64,000 nucleotides of DNA. Source: an uncultured Lachnospiraceae bacterium (GTDB taxonomy: Bacteria > Bacillota > Clostridia > Lachnospirales > Lachnospiraceae). The stretch's first letter is position 1; each line of letters begins with the position of its first letter. Below, piece after piece: positions 18,213 to 27,003 of this stretch. Position numbers and translations under genes: made by a program. Location of the stretch: assembly GCA_947586255.1 (NCBI GenBank), contig CANPXP010000001.1, positions 1 to 64,000 on the forward strand, in the 5' to 3' direction. The notes beneath the pieces were generated by a model, which saw only the letters and a list, made by a program, of their open reading frames with translations, ran no database searches and was not told the origin of the DNA.

Positions 18213-19208
18213 ATGAGCGAAAAGGACAGGAATGAGCGCAAAACGCCGGTGTTATATCTGGTGGTGCCCTGCTATAACGAGGAGGAAGTCATAGAGAAAT
18301 CGGCGGTCGTGCTGGGTGAGAAACTGCAAAGACTGCAGCGGGAAGGCAAGATCGCTTCAGGCAGCAAGGTCATGTTTGTCAATGACGGCAGCAAGGACAG
18401 GACGCTTGCGCTTCTGCATCAGATTGCCGCCCGCAACGCGCTGTATTCGGTGGTCAGTCTGTCGGGCAATTATGGGCATCAGAGTGCGATTCTGGCGGGC
18501 ATGATGACGGCGAGGCCGCACGCGGACGCGGTGGTGACGATCGACGCGGATTTACAGCAGGACATCGAGGCGCTGGACAAATTTCTGGAGCGCTATATGG
18601 ATGGCTGCGAGGTGGTGTACGGCGTGCGCAATGACAGGCATTCCGACGGTATTTTCAAGAAGGGCACGGCGACGCTTTACTACGGCCTGATGCATCTTCT
18701 GGGCAGCAAGGTGATCACCAACCACGCGGATTACAGACTGATGTCCAGAAAGGCGCTCGACGCGCTGGCGGAGTACCGGGAGACCAATCTGTTCCTGCGC
18801 GGTCTGATTCCGACGATGGGCTTTGTGTCCGATGTGGTGTATTTTGACGTCAAGGCCAGGGAAGCCGGACATTCCAAGTACACGCTGAGCAAGATGATGA
18901 CGCTGGCGATGGACGGCATCACATCCATGAGCGTCAGGCCGCTCAGGATGATCAGCGCGCTTGGATTTATTGTGTTTGTATTCAGCTTCGTCATGAGCGT
19001 TCTCAGTCTGGTGGACTGGGCAAGGGGCAACAACGTACCCGGTTATACGACGACAATGATTGTCTCTCTTCTGATCGGCGGCGTCACGCTTCTCTCTCTG
19101 GGGATTATCGGGGAATATGTGGGTAAGATTTATATGGAAACCAAGCACAGGCCGCGGTATATCATTGATTCGCTCGTGTGGAGGGAAGAGGCGCAGGAGG
19201 ATAAGTAG
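18213..19208 (+). CDS. GT2 polyprenyl-phosphate glycosyltransferase (GtrB/DPM1-like)
   Basis: A 331-residue enzyme with an N-terminal GT2 domain (LYLVVPCYNEEE, FVNDGSKD, TIDADLQQD) and two C-terminal membrane helices (about residues 245-268 and 280-305). This is the layout of GtrB/CsbB enzymes, which put glucose or a related sugar on undecaprenyl phosphate. The segment TIDADLQQDIEALDKFL is typical. ATG 18213 has GGAG five bases upstream and matches the family length. The tracked ATG at 18171 lacks a good site. Its lipid-sugar product would feed a GT-C membrane enzyme; the next gene encodes a large membrane protein and a GtrA homologue occurs at 34509. Confidence 0.88.
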   Translation: MSEKDRNERKTPVLYLVVPCYNEEEVIEKSAVVLGEKLQRLQREGKIASGSKVMFVNDGSKDRTLALLHQIAARNALYSVVSLSGNYGHQSAILAGMMTARPHADAVVTIDADLQQDIEALDKFLERYMDGCEVVYGVRNDRHSDGIFKKGTATLYYGLMHLLGSKVITNHADYRLMSRKALDALAEYRETNLFLRGLIPTMGFVSDVVYFDVKAREAGHSKYTLSKMMTLAMDGITSMSVRPLRMISALGFIVFVFSFVMSVLSLVDWARGNNVPGYTTTMIVSLLIGGVTLLSLGIIGEYVGKIYMETKHRPRYIIDSLVWREEAQEDK

Positions 19209-19210
19209 GT

Positions 19211-20896
19211 ATGCTTGAAGTGCTTTTGAGCTGGCTGGTGATCGGCGCTGCCGCTTACATCTTCGGCAGGGCTGTCATGGCCGTGCTGTACCGCGGGGAG
19301 CCCGCCTTATCTGCGGCGTCAGACGAAGTGATGATGGCGGGCATGGTTTTTCTGAATGTCTATGCACAGCTTTTCAGTCTTTTCTATAAGGTTGCGGGAA
19401 TTGCCTGCACTGTTCTGGGCGTTACGGGAATCGCCATAGCTTCGGTATATTGTTATAAAATGATCCGCTGTCGGAAAGAGATTATCAAGGTGCGGCCGCT
19501 TTTGCGGCAGCCGTACAGGCTTGCCGTTGCGGTTTTGTGCATATTGGCGGTGGCGCTGTGGACGGCGGCCAGGCCGGGACACTACGATACTGGGCTGTAC
19601 CATGCGCAGGCGATCCGCTGGATTGAGGAGTACGGCGTCGTCCCCGGGCTCGGGAATCTCCATATGCGCCTTGCTTACAACAGCGCGTTTATGTGTCTGC
19701 AGGCGCTCTTCAGCCTGCAGTGGCTGCTGGGGGATTCCCTGCACACGCTCAACGGGTTCTGCTGTGCCTTGTGCCTGTGGTATGCGGTGATGACGGTGCA
19801 TGTGCGCGGCGGTGACGCGTGGAGGACTTCTGACTGGTTCAAATGCGCCACGCTCTTTTATATTGTGATGACACGCTGGGAGATTTCCTCCCCCTCGACG
19901 GATATATGGGCGATGCTTCTGGTGCTGTATATCTGTACCAAGTGGTGCGAATATGCAGAGGGAGGCGTGCAGGGCGCGGCGCCGTGGTGCAGGCTGTGCC
20001 TTCTCGCATTTTACGCGCTGACCCTCAAACTGTCCGCCGCGGTGATCGTGTTCCTGACGGTCTGGCCGCTATATATGCTGCTGCGGGATCGTAAGGGGAA
20101 AGAGATACTGAAAAATGCCGTGTTGGTCATGCTCATCGTATGCCCCTTCCTGATCCGCAATGTGATTATTTCGGGCTATCTGCTCTACCCTTACGAAAGG
20201 CTGGATCTGTTTTCGGTGGACTGGAAGATGAATCCGGCCGTGGCGGCGGAGGACAGTCTGTACATTAAGGTGTATGGACGGGGCTTCAACAATCTGGATG
20301 ACTATCGGAACGCGCCGTTTCTGCGGTGGATCCCCTCGTGGTTTGGCAGACAGGAGACGAAGTATCAGGTTCTCATTCTGCTGGGCGCGCTGTGCGCCGG
20401 GATAGCGCTTGTGCGGCTGTGGCGATATGGCAGGGAAAAGAAGGCGGAGATGGCTGTGCTCGCGGCGACAGTTCTGCTCTGCCTTGGCTTCTGGATGGCA
20501 GCGGCACCGCTGCTCAGGTATGGGGCGGTATGGCTTCTCGTCGTCATGGCTGTGGCGTGCGGAGGCTGCGGGGCGCCCGGAATATTACGCCGAGGGCTTG
20601 GCGTGGTCACGGTGGCGGCGCTGGCAGTCAGGGGTGGACTGTTTGGCTGGGACCTGCGCAATCTGCCTGAACAGATGCCGGATCTTTTCATCAGGCAGAC
20701 GGGATATTACACGTGGGCTGCGACGGCTTATCCGATCAGGGGGCAGGAAGAATTATGTGTCTGGATACCGAATGAAGGAGATCTCAGCGGATACTATTAT
20801 TTTCCGTCCACGCCATACAGCGATCTGCTGAACCACCTCGCACTTCGGGGAGATGGGTACGAGGATGGCTTCAGATATGTGGAAAATATGGAATAA
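19211..20896 (+). CDS. Polytopic membrane protein (LIC_10190-like)
   Basis: A 561-residue protein with about twelve hydrophobic helices and no cytosolic domain. The segment YDTGLYHAQAIRWIEEYGVVPGLGNLH after the fourth helix reminds me of the LIC_10190-type membrane proteins found in polysaccharide loci. The acidic loop and size suggest a GT-C-like transferase or polymerase. It begins two bases after the GtrB-like gene, which supports use of the lipid-linked sugar made there. The C-terminal 90 residues are extracytoplasmic and soluble-looking. The catalytic role is inferred. Confidence 0.55.
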   Translation: MLEVLLSWLVIGAAAYIFGRAVMAVLYRGEPALSAASDEVMMAGMVFLNVYAQLFSLFYKVAGIACTVLGVTGIAIASVYCYKMIRCRKEIIKVRPLLRQPYRLAVAVLCILAVALWTAARPGHYDTGLYHAQAIRWIEEYGVVPGLGNLHMRLAYNSAFMCLQALFSLQWLLGDSLHTLNGFCCALCLWYAVMTVHVRGGDAWRTSDWFKCATLFYIVMTRWEISSPSTDIWAMLLVLYICTKWCEYAEGGVQGAAPWCRLCLLAFYALTLKLSAAVIVFLTVWPLYMLLRDRKGKEILKNAVLVMLIVCPFLIRNVIISGYLLYPYERLDLFSVDWKMNPAVAAEDSLYIKVYGRGFNNLDDYRNAPFLRWIPSWFGRQETKYQVLILLGALCAGIALVRLWRYGREKKAEMAVLAATVLLCLGFWMAAAPLLRYGAVWLLVVMAVACGGCGAPGILRRGLGVVTVAALAVRGGLFGWDLRNLPEQMPDLFIRQTGYYTWAATAYPIRGQEELCVWIPNEGDLSGYYYFPSTPYSDLLNHLALRGDGYEDGFRYVENME

Positions 20897-20931
20897 CGGC
20901 GGCGCGGGCCGCAGACAATGAGGTGATAAGT

Positions 20932-21876
20932 ATGCTGAAAACCGATATCCACGCGGACGATTACGCGCTGACTGTCCACACATCCGAGGATATGCTTGAC
21001 TGCATGAGAAAGGGACAACTCGACAGTATCAGTATAGTGCCCAATATGCCTTGTTTTCAGAAATGTATGGAGATGCTGTACGCGGAGATCCCGAAACTGC
21101 CGTTTCTGCCGAAGCTGTCGGTGCATCTGGACTTCGTGGAAGGCTGCAGTCTGGCGGGAGCGCAGAACGTGCCGCTTCTTGTCAGAGACGGAAGCAATCT
21201 GATGGGTCTCTCCTGGGGCGGCGTATTCTGCCTGTCCTATCTGCCGTGGAAGCGGCGCGAGGCGAAGCGGCAGCTGAAGCTGGAGATCAAAGCGCAGATC
21301 GAGACGGTGCAGGCTGCGGTCGGACGTGCCGCGGACATTGCCGGGGTAAATGGGATTCCCTGTTCGCAGAGCGGTGTGAGGATCGATTCTCATCAGCACG
21401 CGCATATGATTCCCGTGGTCTGGGAGGCGCTGACAGAGGTGATCCGGGAGGAAGGATACGGGACGGAGTACATTCGCAACTCTAAAGAGATGTTGGGACC
21501 CTTTCTCACGGCATTTCCATTGTGGAAGACGTATCGGCCGGTCAATTTCGTCAAGAACCGGCTGCTTGCGCTTTACTCTCAACGGGCGGACCGGTATGCG
21601 AAAGCGCACGGTATGGAGCGCATGTATCTGTGGGGGCTTGTCATGAGCGGCCGCATGGACTATGACAGAATCAGACGTCTGTATGCAGGAATCGCGGCGC
21701 GGGCCGAGGCGCGGGACCGCGTGCTGGAGATCCTTTTCCATCCGGGCATGATGCTCCCTGAAGAGGTGTCGGAGGAGATCGGCAGAAAGGCTGCGGAAGA
21801 TTTTTATCTGAAGCGCGACCGGCATGTGGAGAAGGAAGCGGTCGCGCGCATGAGGGAATTTACGGTGCAGTCCTGA
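20932..21876 (+). CDS. ChbG/YdjC-type carbohydrate deacetylase
   Basis: A 314-residue member of the YdjC/ChbG family, which remove acetyl groups from N-acetylated sugars. The metal site is visible as HADDYALT near the N terminus, HLDF, and DSHQHAHM around residue 155. ATG 20932 has AGGTG six bases upstream; the tracked GTG at 20923 is inside that site. It has no signal peptide, so it should act in the cytoplasm on a nucleotide- or lipid-linked sugar, or on oligosaccharides. It is the last gene of the ugd run and faces the minus-strand SGNH gene. Confidence 0.85.
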   Translation: MLKTDIHADDYALTVHTSEDMLDCMRKGQLDSISIVPNMPCFQKCMEMLYAEIPKLPFLPKLSVHLDFVEGCSLAGAQNVPLLVRDGSNLMGLSWGGVFCLSYLPWKRREAKRQLKLEIKAQIETVQAAVGRAADIAGVNGIPCSQSGVRIDSHQHAHMIPVVWEALTEVIREEGYGTEYIRNSKEMLGPFLTAFPLWKTYRPVNFVKNRLLALYSQRADRYAKAHGMERMYLWGLVMSGRMDYDRIRRLYAGIAARAEARDRVLEILFHPGMMLPEEVSEEIGRKAAEDFYLKRDRHVEKEAVARMREFTVQS

Positions 21877-21905
21877 ATTCCTGCTATACGCTGCTTTTTG
21901 AGAGG

Positions 21906-22865
21906 TCAGTGGAACTGATACAGTTCTTCCACTTCCTCCCAGAGGATGTCCATGAAGTATTTGGCCCCGTCCTCGGCGAGATGATCGGCGTCTGAAAAGC
22001 GATTCAGATTCGCATAGAACCTTTCGTCCCGGGAATAGTCATAATAATTGACGCCCGTATCGTCGGCGATCTTCGTCACGGTCGCCTGAAACTCTTCCGT
22101 GAATTCTGGGGACACCAGATCCAGATAAGGCTTGGAGAAGGGCGGGGTGATCAGAACGGGTATGATATCGTGTTCCTGGCAGTATGCGATGATGTCGTAC
22201 AGTTCCTGAATCCGTTCCGGCAGAAAATATGCCTCTTTGTTGTCAAAGTGTCTGCTGTAGCGGGCCCTTGCCCATTCATTGAAGACCGCTTCGTCCACAC
22301 CGTTGTCGGCGGCATGAACGGTCAGGGCTGTGTTCAGGGACGGAAACAGCTTCAGGATATCTTCTCCGGCGGTCAGGATGGGTACCTTGTGAGTGACCAG
22401 ATCTACGTACGGATCATAGTCGGGGATGTATTCGGGCGGCAGGAACTGATAGTAGCGAACTTTCATTGCTTCCGCTTCTGTGCTGTTGGTAACTTCATTG
22501 TTAAAAGAGAAATAGGATACCGGCACGAAGAGAACGCTGCCCGGCTCCATGTACTGACCGTATGCGTTCAGGATCGCAAGGTCATAGTCATAACTCTGGC
22601 TGGTATTGGCAAAGTTAAAGCAGTAATATCCGCGCTCTTCGAGGTGATCGTAGATAAAATCGCATATGCCGTGGGAGCTTCCGAGATTCCCGATCTGTAT
22701 TTCCCAATACCATGTTCCGAGCATGTTGAATTTGAGGATATCAGAATATCCCTGCTCATGGATTTTTTTGTAGGGTCTGTTCACGCCCAGAATAACGAGA
22801 ACGGCCGCTGCGGGAATGAGAATGCATTTCAGAATAAAGAACAGGATGTCTTTTCTTCTCTTCAT
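21906..22865 (-). CDS. SGNH-type membrane-anchored protein, partner of MBOAT acyltransferase
   Basis: A 319-residue protein with one N-terminal membrane helix (about residues 6-25) and an extracytoplasmic domain. The nucleophile region reads GNLGSSHG, and the Asp-His pair appears as DADHLAEDGA near the C terminus. This resembles DltD/AlgX-type partners that receive or transfer acyl groups moved by MBOAT proteins. ATG 22865 follows AAAGGG at eight bases, while the tracked TTG start has no site. It lies 17 bases after the MBOAT gene in the same transcript. The acyl group and the acceptor are unknown. Confidence 0.72.
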   Translation of the reverse strand: MKRRKDILFFILKCILIPAAAVLVILGVNRPYKKIHEQGYSDILKFNMLGTWYWEIQIGNLGSSHGICDFIYDHLEERGYYCFNFANTSQSYDYDLAILNAYGQYMEPGSVLFVPVSYFSFNNEVTNSTEAEAMKVRYYQFLPPEYIPDYDPYVDLVTHKVPILTAGEDILKLFPSLNTALTVHAADNGVDEAVFNEWARARYSRHFDNKEAYFLPERIQELYDIIAYCQEHDIIPVLITPPFSKPYLDLVSPEFTEEFQATVTKIADDTGVNYYDYSRDERFYANLNRFSDADHLAEDGAKYFMDILWEEVEELYQFH

Positions 22866-22882
22866 GGAGTTATCCCTTTCTG

Positions 22883-24328
22883 TCAAAATTGAAAATAAAT
22901 GAATTCAGTCGCCACGCCCTTGGGGGCAAAAAGCGCGATCACCACAAGGAAGAGCACGTACACGGGCCATCTGATAAACCATTTTCGGCGGGACAGCGCT
23001 TCGATCGGATCGGTCCTTAGCGCGGTCAGATCATAGGCGGTGAGCAGCAGGACGGACAGGCATATGCCGATGGCTGCGGCCGGTGAGACGCCGAGACACA
23101 GGACACAGGTCTGAATATAGTTGAGCGGTCTGGAAGCGTCCCAGAACAGCCTGGAAATGATCCAAACGGCGTCCTGGATGCTGTTCGCGCGGAAGAAGAT
23201 CCATGTGAAGCAGAGCAGAAGGAAGGTGACGGGCAGCTGCCAGAAATGCCGGCGGCGAATGACCTCTGCGCCGTGCCGCTTCTTGGGGAAAAGCAGTGTC
23301 TCCGCAACCTGCAAAAGACCGTGCAGGCCACCCCAGACGATGTAGGTCAGGCTGCTGCCGTGCCAGAAGCCGCTCACCAGAAAGGTGATGAGAAGATTCA
23401 GGCAGTGCCTCCATTTGGGAACTCTGTTGCCGCCCAGCGGAATATAGACGTAGTCGCGGAACCATGTGGAGAGGGAAATGTGCCACCGGCTCCAGAAGTC
23501 TCTGATGGAAAAGGAAAAATAAGGGCTTTTGAAATTAGTCATCAGTCGGATCCCGAACAGTCTGGCGCAGCCGATTGCGATATCTGAATAGCCTGAAAAA
23601 TCACAGTAAATCTCGATGGCGAACATGACTGTGACGACGATAAACACAAGTCCCACATAGGAGGCGGCATGGTCGTAGACCGCGTCGACGACGCCGGCGA
23701 GTACGTCCGCGATCACCAGTTTCTTGAAATATCCCCAGGTCATCAGCTTGAGGCCATAGGTGACGTCCGCATAGACAAAAGGACGTTCTTTCTTATACTG
23801 CGGCAGCAGGCTGTCGGCGCGCCCGATAGGCCCCGCGAGAAGCTGTGGAAAGAAGGAGACAAACAGGGCGTAGTAACCGAAATGGCGCTCCGCTCGGATC
23901 CTGCCGCGGTAGACGTCGACCAGATAGCCTATGGACTGAAAAAAGTAGAAGGAGATACCTGCGGGAAGCAGAATCTTTACCGTGATCGGCTGCAGGTGCA
24001 GACGTCCGCTGTCAATCAGCAGATTCAGCCGGTCGATCGCGGGCCCGGCGGTCTTATAGAAGAGCAGGATCAACAGCAGCGGCAGAATACCGCCGAGCAG
24101 ACAGCGCTTCCTGGCTCTGTCCGTGTCCGCTTTCTCCAGGCGGAGCGCCAGTGCGTAAGTCAGGACAGTAGTCATGAGAAGCAGGACGCCGTAGCCGATA
24201 TGCAGATTCATGTAGAACAGGTAACTTGCCGCCAGCAGGAATCCCCATCTGTACTTATGGGGAACGAGGCAGTACAGAAGGAATACGATAGTGATAAATA
24301 TGCCAAAAGCTATAGAATTAAAAAGCAT
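22883..24328 (-). CDS. MBOAT family O-acyltransferase (AlgI/DltB-like)
   Basis: A 481-residue membrane protein with about eleven helices. It starts with the family hallmark MLFNSIAFGIF and contains the RDFWSRWHISLSTWFRDY segment and the invariant histidine in GFWHGSSLTYIVWGGLHG. MBOAT proteins pass an acyl group from a cytoplasmic thioester donor across the membrane to a glycan. The ATG at 24328 has GGAAGGGAG upstream and a good promoter at 24360-24388. It forms a two-gene operon with the SGNH protein at 21906 and diverges from a second MBOAT gene. Confidence 0.93.
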   Translation of the reverse strand: MLFNSIAFGIFITIVFLLYCLVPHKYRWGFLLAASYLFYMNLHIGYGVLLLMTTVLTYALALRLEKADTDRARKRCLLGGILPLLLILLFYKTAGPAIDRLNLLIDSGRLHLQPITVKILLPAGISFYFFQSIGYLVDVYRGRIRAERHFGYYALFVSFFPQLLAGPIGRADSLLPQYKKERPFVYADVTYGLKLMTWGYFKKLVIADVLAGVVDAVYDHAASYVGLVFIVVTVMFAIEIYCDFSGYSDIAIGCARLFGIRLMTNFKSPYFSFSIRDFWSRWHISLSTWFRDYVYIPLGGNRVPKWRHCLNLLITFLVSGFWHGSSLTYIVWGGLHGLLQVAETLLFPKKRHGAEVIRRRHFWQLPVTFLLLCFTWIFFRANSIQDAVWIISRLFWDASRPLNYIQTCVLCLGVSPAAAIGICLSVLLLTAYDLTALRTDPIEALSRRKWFIRWPVYVLFLVVIALFAPKGVATEFIYFQF

Positions 24329-24359
24329 AAGATGTCTCCCTTCCGAATTCGCTATAGCA

Positions 24360-24388
24360 ATTCTACTCTATTTCAGATAAATATGCAA
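24360..24388 (-). promoter_or_regulatory. Sigma-A type promoter for the MBOAT-SGNH operon
   Basis: Read on the minus strand, TTGCAT (24388-24383) and TAGAAT (24365-24360) are separated by 17 bases. This places the transcript start about 25 bases before the MBOAT ATG at 24328. Confidence 0.6.
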
Positions 24389-24432
24389 ATTATGATTTTG
24401 CGCGCAAAACAGTTTTTTTTGAACGTCATTTA

Positions 24433-24441
24433 TGATAGAAT
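24433..24441 (+). promoter_or_regulatory. Extended -10 promoter preceded by a T8 tract
   Basis: TGATAGAAT is an extended -10 element. The position expected for the -35 box is occupied by a run of eight T (24413-24420), so there is no normal -35 hexamer. A start near 24448 leaves ATG 24461 as the translation start. Confidence 0.45.
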
Positions 24442-24460
24442 GGACGCAGACGAGGCGGAT

Positions 24461-25996
24461 ATGAGTATTACTTCTTTTTATTTTTTATGCTTTTTTGCGG
24501 GAATGTTCATATTGTACTATCTGATTCCGGGAAAGTTCCGGTGGATGCTTTTACTCGCGTGCAGCGCGGCCTACTATCTCATGAGCGGAAACGGCGTGCT
24601 GATCCTGTATCCCATTGCGTCGGTGACGGCCTGCTATGTGGGGACAAGACTGCTTGCCGGGACGCCGGCGGAGGCTGCCGGGCGGCGAAAACTTGTCCTG
24701 GGGCTGACCGTGTTGGCGAACATCGGTATTCTGGCGGTGTTAAAGTATGTGAATTTCGGAATCTACACGATAGACGGGATTGCGGGACTGTTCGGGAGCC
24801 GGGAGCCGCTCATAGAGAGCGTGGATTTTCTGGTGCCTCTCGGTGTGTCGTTCTATACGTTTTCCCTGTTGGGGTATGTGATCGACGTGTATTACGGCAT
24901 TGCCGAACCGCAGTGCAATTATCTCAAGCTGATGCTCTACGGCATGTATTTTCCGACGATCATCTCCGGGCCGATCCTGAAGTATCGGGAGCACGGCGAA
25001 CAGTTCTTTGCGGCGCATGCATTTGACTACCGCCGTGTCACGCGCGGTCTGCAGCGCATGGTGTGGGGATTTTTCAAGAAGCTGGTGATCGCGGAGAGAC
25101 TGGGAACGCTGGTGGATACGGTGTACGGCGGGTATGCCGATTATCCGGGCGCGTTTATATGGGTTGCGACGGCGTGTTATGCATTTCAGCTCTACACGGA
25201 TTTCTCGGGCTGTATGGATATCGTGCTGGGCATGTCGGAGAGTCTGGGGATTATTCTGCCGGAGAATTTTCAGACGCCCTTCTTTGCCAAAAGCATCTCG
25301 GAATATTGGCGCAGATGGCATATCACGCTGGGCGTGTGGATGAAGGAGTATGTCTTTTATCCCGTGCTTCGGACGCGGTTCTTTACCAATCTGAATCAGA
25401 GATGGCGGCAGAAGTTCGGCAAGAAGCGGGGCAAGCAGTATGCCACCTTTGCGGCGATGTTTATTCTGTGGCTGACGGTGGGTGTCTGGCACGGCGGCGA
25501 CTGGAAGTTCGTGATCGGCTCCGGGCTGCTGCACTGGTTCTATATCGTGATGGAAGAATTGCTGGAAGCACCCTGCGCCCGCTTTATGGAGCGATGCCGC
25601 ATCGATGCGAAAGGGCGCCTGGTGAGCGTCGTGCGCATGGTCCGGACATTTATCCTCGTGTGCATCGGCGATCTGTTTTTCCGCGCGGCTTCGGTGGGCG
25701 ACGCCTTCGCGATGTTGGGGAGGGCTGTCTCGGTGTGGAATCCGTCCGTGCTGTGGAACGGCTCGCTTCTTCAGCTTGGGCTTGACGGGATAGAGATTAC
25801 CATTGCGGCAGCGGCGCTCATGCTGCTGTGGGGCGTTTCACTCCTGCAGCGGCGCGGGTCGGTGAGGGATCGGATCGCTGTCCTGCCGCTGCCTGTCCGC
25901 TGGATGATCTGGTACGCATTGCTGTTTGCGGTGATTCTGTTTGGCTGCTATGGGCCGGGATACAGCGCGGGCGAATTTATTTATCAGGGCTTCTAG
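24461..25996 (+). CDS. MBOAT family O-acyltransferase
   Basis: A 511-residue MBOAT protein with an N terminus (MSITSFYFLCFF) matching the usual first helix. The tracked ORF starts 264 codons too early, inside the antisense of the neighbouring gene. Internal features include VPLGVSFYTFSLLGYVIDVYYG, YWRRWHITLGVWMKEYVFYP and the active-site histidine in VGVWHGGDWKFV. It is more divergent than the other two MBOATs of the window, with a second conserved region GSGLLHWF instead of GGLHG. It has no SGNH gene directly beside it; the next genes are a GT2 and, further on, an SGNH protein at 29091. Confidence 0.9.
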   Translation: MSITSFYFLCFFAGMFILYYLIPGKFRWMLLLACSAAYYLMSGNGVLILYPIASVTACYVGTRLLAGTPAEAAGRRKLVLGLTVLANIGILAVLKYVNFGIYTIDGIAGLFGSREPLIESVDFLVPLGVSFYTFSLLGYVIDVYYGIAEPQCNYLKLMLYGMYFPTIISGPILKYREHGEQFFAAHAFDYRRVTRGLQRMVWGFFKKLVIAERLGTLVDTVYGGYADYPGAFIWVATACYAFQLYTDFSGCMDIVLGMSESLGIILPENFQTPFFAKSISEYWRRWHITLGVWMKEYVFYPVLRTRFFTNLNQRWRQKFGKKRGKQYATFAAMFILWLTVGVWHGGDWKFVIGSGLLHWFYIVMEELLEAPCARFMERCRIDAKGRLVSVVRMVRTFILVCIGDLFFRAASVGDAFAMLGRAVSVWNPSVLWNGSLLQLGLDGIEITIAAAALMLLWGVSLLQRRGSVRDRIAVLPLPVRWMIWYALLFAVILFGCYGPGYSAGEFIYQGF

Positions 25997-26022
25997 TAAA
26001 GCGGCCGATTATATGATACAAT
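25994..26022 (+). promoter_or_regulatory. Extended -10 promoter for the GT2 gene
   Basis: TGATACAAT (26014-26022) forms an extended -10 element. A weak TAGTAA (25994-25999) lies 17 bases upstream of TACAAT and overlaps the stop codon of the MBOAT gene. Confidence 0.45.
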
Positions 26023-26063
26023 CAGATTAAACAGGGCAAAATATTTCCGAAAGGTTGCGCAGA

Positions 26064-27002
26064 ATGATGGATAAGATAGCCGTTTTGATTCCATGCTATA
26101 ACGAGGAGAAGACGATCGCAAAGGTGGTGCGGGATGCCAGGGAGGCGCTCCCGGACGCCGTGATTTACGTCTATGACAATAATTCCGCGGATCGGACCGT
26201 GGAGCTTGCCAGGGAGGCCGGAGCGGTCGTACGGTTCGAGCACATGCAGGGCAAGGGCAATGTGATACGCCGGATGTTCCGTGAGATCGAAGCCGAGTGC
26301 TATATCATGGTGGACGGCGACGATACCTATCCGATGGAATATGCGGGCGAGATGGCCGACAAGGTACTCAATCACAATGCGGATATGGTGGTGGGAGATC
26401 GCCTGTCCTCCACTTACTTTACGGAGAATAAGCGCCCTTTTCACAATTTCGGCAACACGATTGTACGCAGTAGCATCAACCAGCTGTTCGACTGTGAGAT
26501 CAAGGATATCATGACCGGATACCGCGCTTTCAGTTACGGTTTTGTCAAGACCTTTCCAGTATTGTCCACAGGCTTTGAGATAGAGACGGAGATGACGATT
26601 CACGCGGTATACAACCATATGCAGATCGAGAATGTGATTGTGAACTATCGCGACAGGCCGGAGGGGAGCGAATCAAAGCTGAACACGTTTTCCGACGGTT
26701 TCAAGGTGCTGCACACGATCGTGAAGCTGTATAGAGATTATAAGCCGATGCGGTTTTTCGGACTCTGTTCTCTGCTGCTTGCAATCATTGCTGTCGCGCT
26801 TTTCATACCGATCCTGATTGCGTATATAGAGACGGGTCTTGTGCTGCGTTTTCCGACGCTGTTTGTGTGCGGATTTATCGGACTGGCCTCGATTCAGTCG
26901 TTGTTTGCCGGTCTGATATTGTCGAATATGGCTCTCAAAAACAGACGGGATTTTGAGTATCGACTGACACTGGTGACGCGTAGGTTGAACCGCGCGGAAT
27001 GA
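26064..27002 (+). CDS. GT2 glycosyltransferase with two C-terminal membrane helices (GtrB/DPM1-like)
   Basis: A 312-residue enzyme with IAVLIPCYNEEKTI, YDNNSADRT and VDGDDTYP motifs, followed by two membrane helices near residues 225-245 and 260-285. The layout is that of polyprenyl-phosphate sugar synthases, and the sequence TGYRAFS and FEIETEMTIHA is typical of that branch. ATG 26064 (or 26067) follows AAAGG. It is the second enzyme of this kind in the window after 18213, so two different lipid-linked sugars may be made. It meets the minus-strand membrane protein tail to tail with one base between the stop codons. Confidence 0.88.
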   Translation: MMDKIAVLIPCYNEEKTIAKVVRDAREALPDAVIYVYDNNSADRTVELAREAGAVVRFEHMQGKGNVIRRMFREIEAECYIMVDGDDTYPMEYAGEMADKVLNHNADMVVGDRLSSTYFTENKRPFHNFGNTIVRSSINQLFDCEIKDIMTGYRAFSYGFVKTFPVLSTGFEIETEMTIHAVYNHMQIENVIVNYRDRPEGSESKLNTFSDGFKVLHTIVKLYRDYKPMRFFGLCSLLLAIIAVALFIPILIAYIETGLVLRFPTLFVCGFIGLASIQSLFAGLILSNMALKNRRDFEYRLTLVTRRLNRAE

Positions 27003-27003
27003 T

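Noticed and set aside
23669-24460. 264 extra N-terminal codons on the second MBOAT ORF
   Set aside because: They overlap the antisense of the divergent MBOAT gene and its promoter. The family N terminus begins at ATG 24461.
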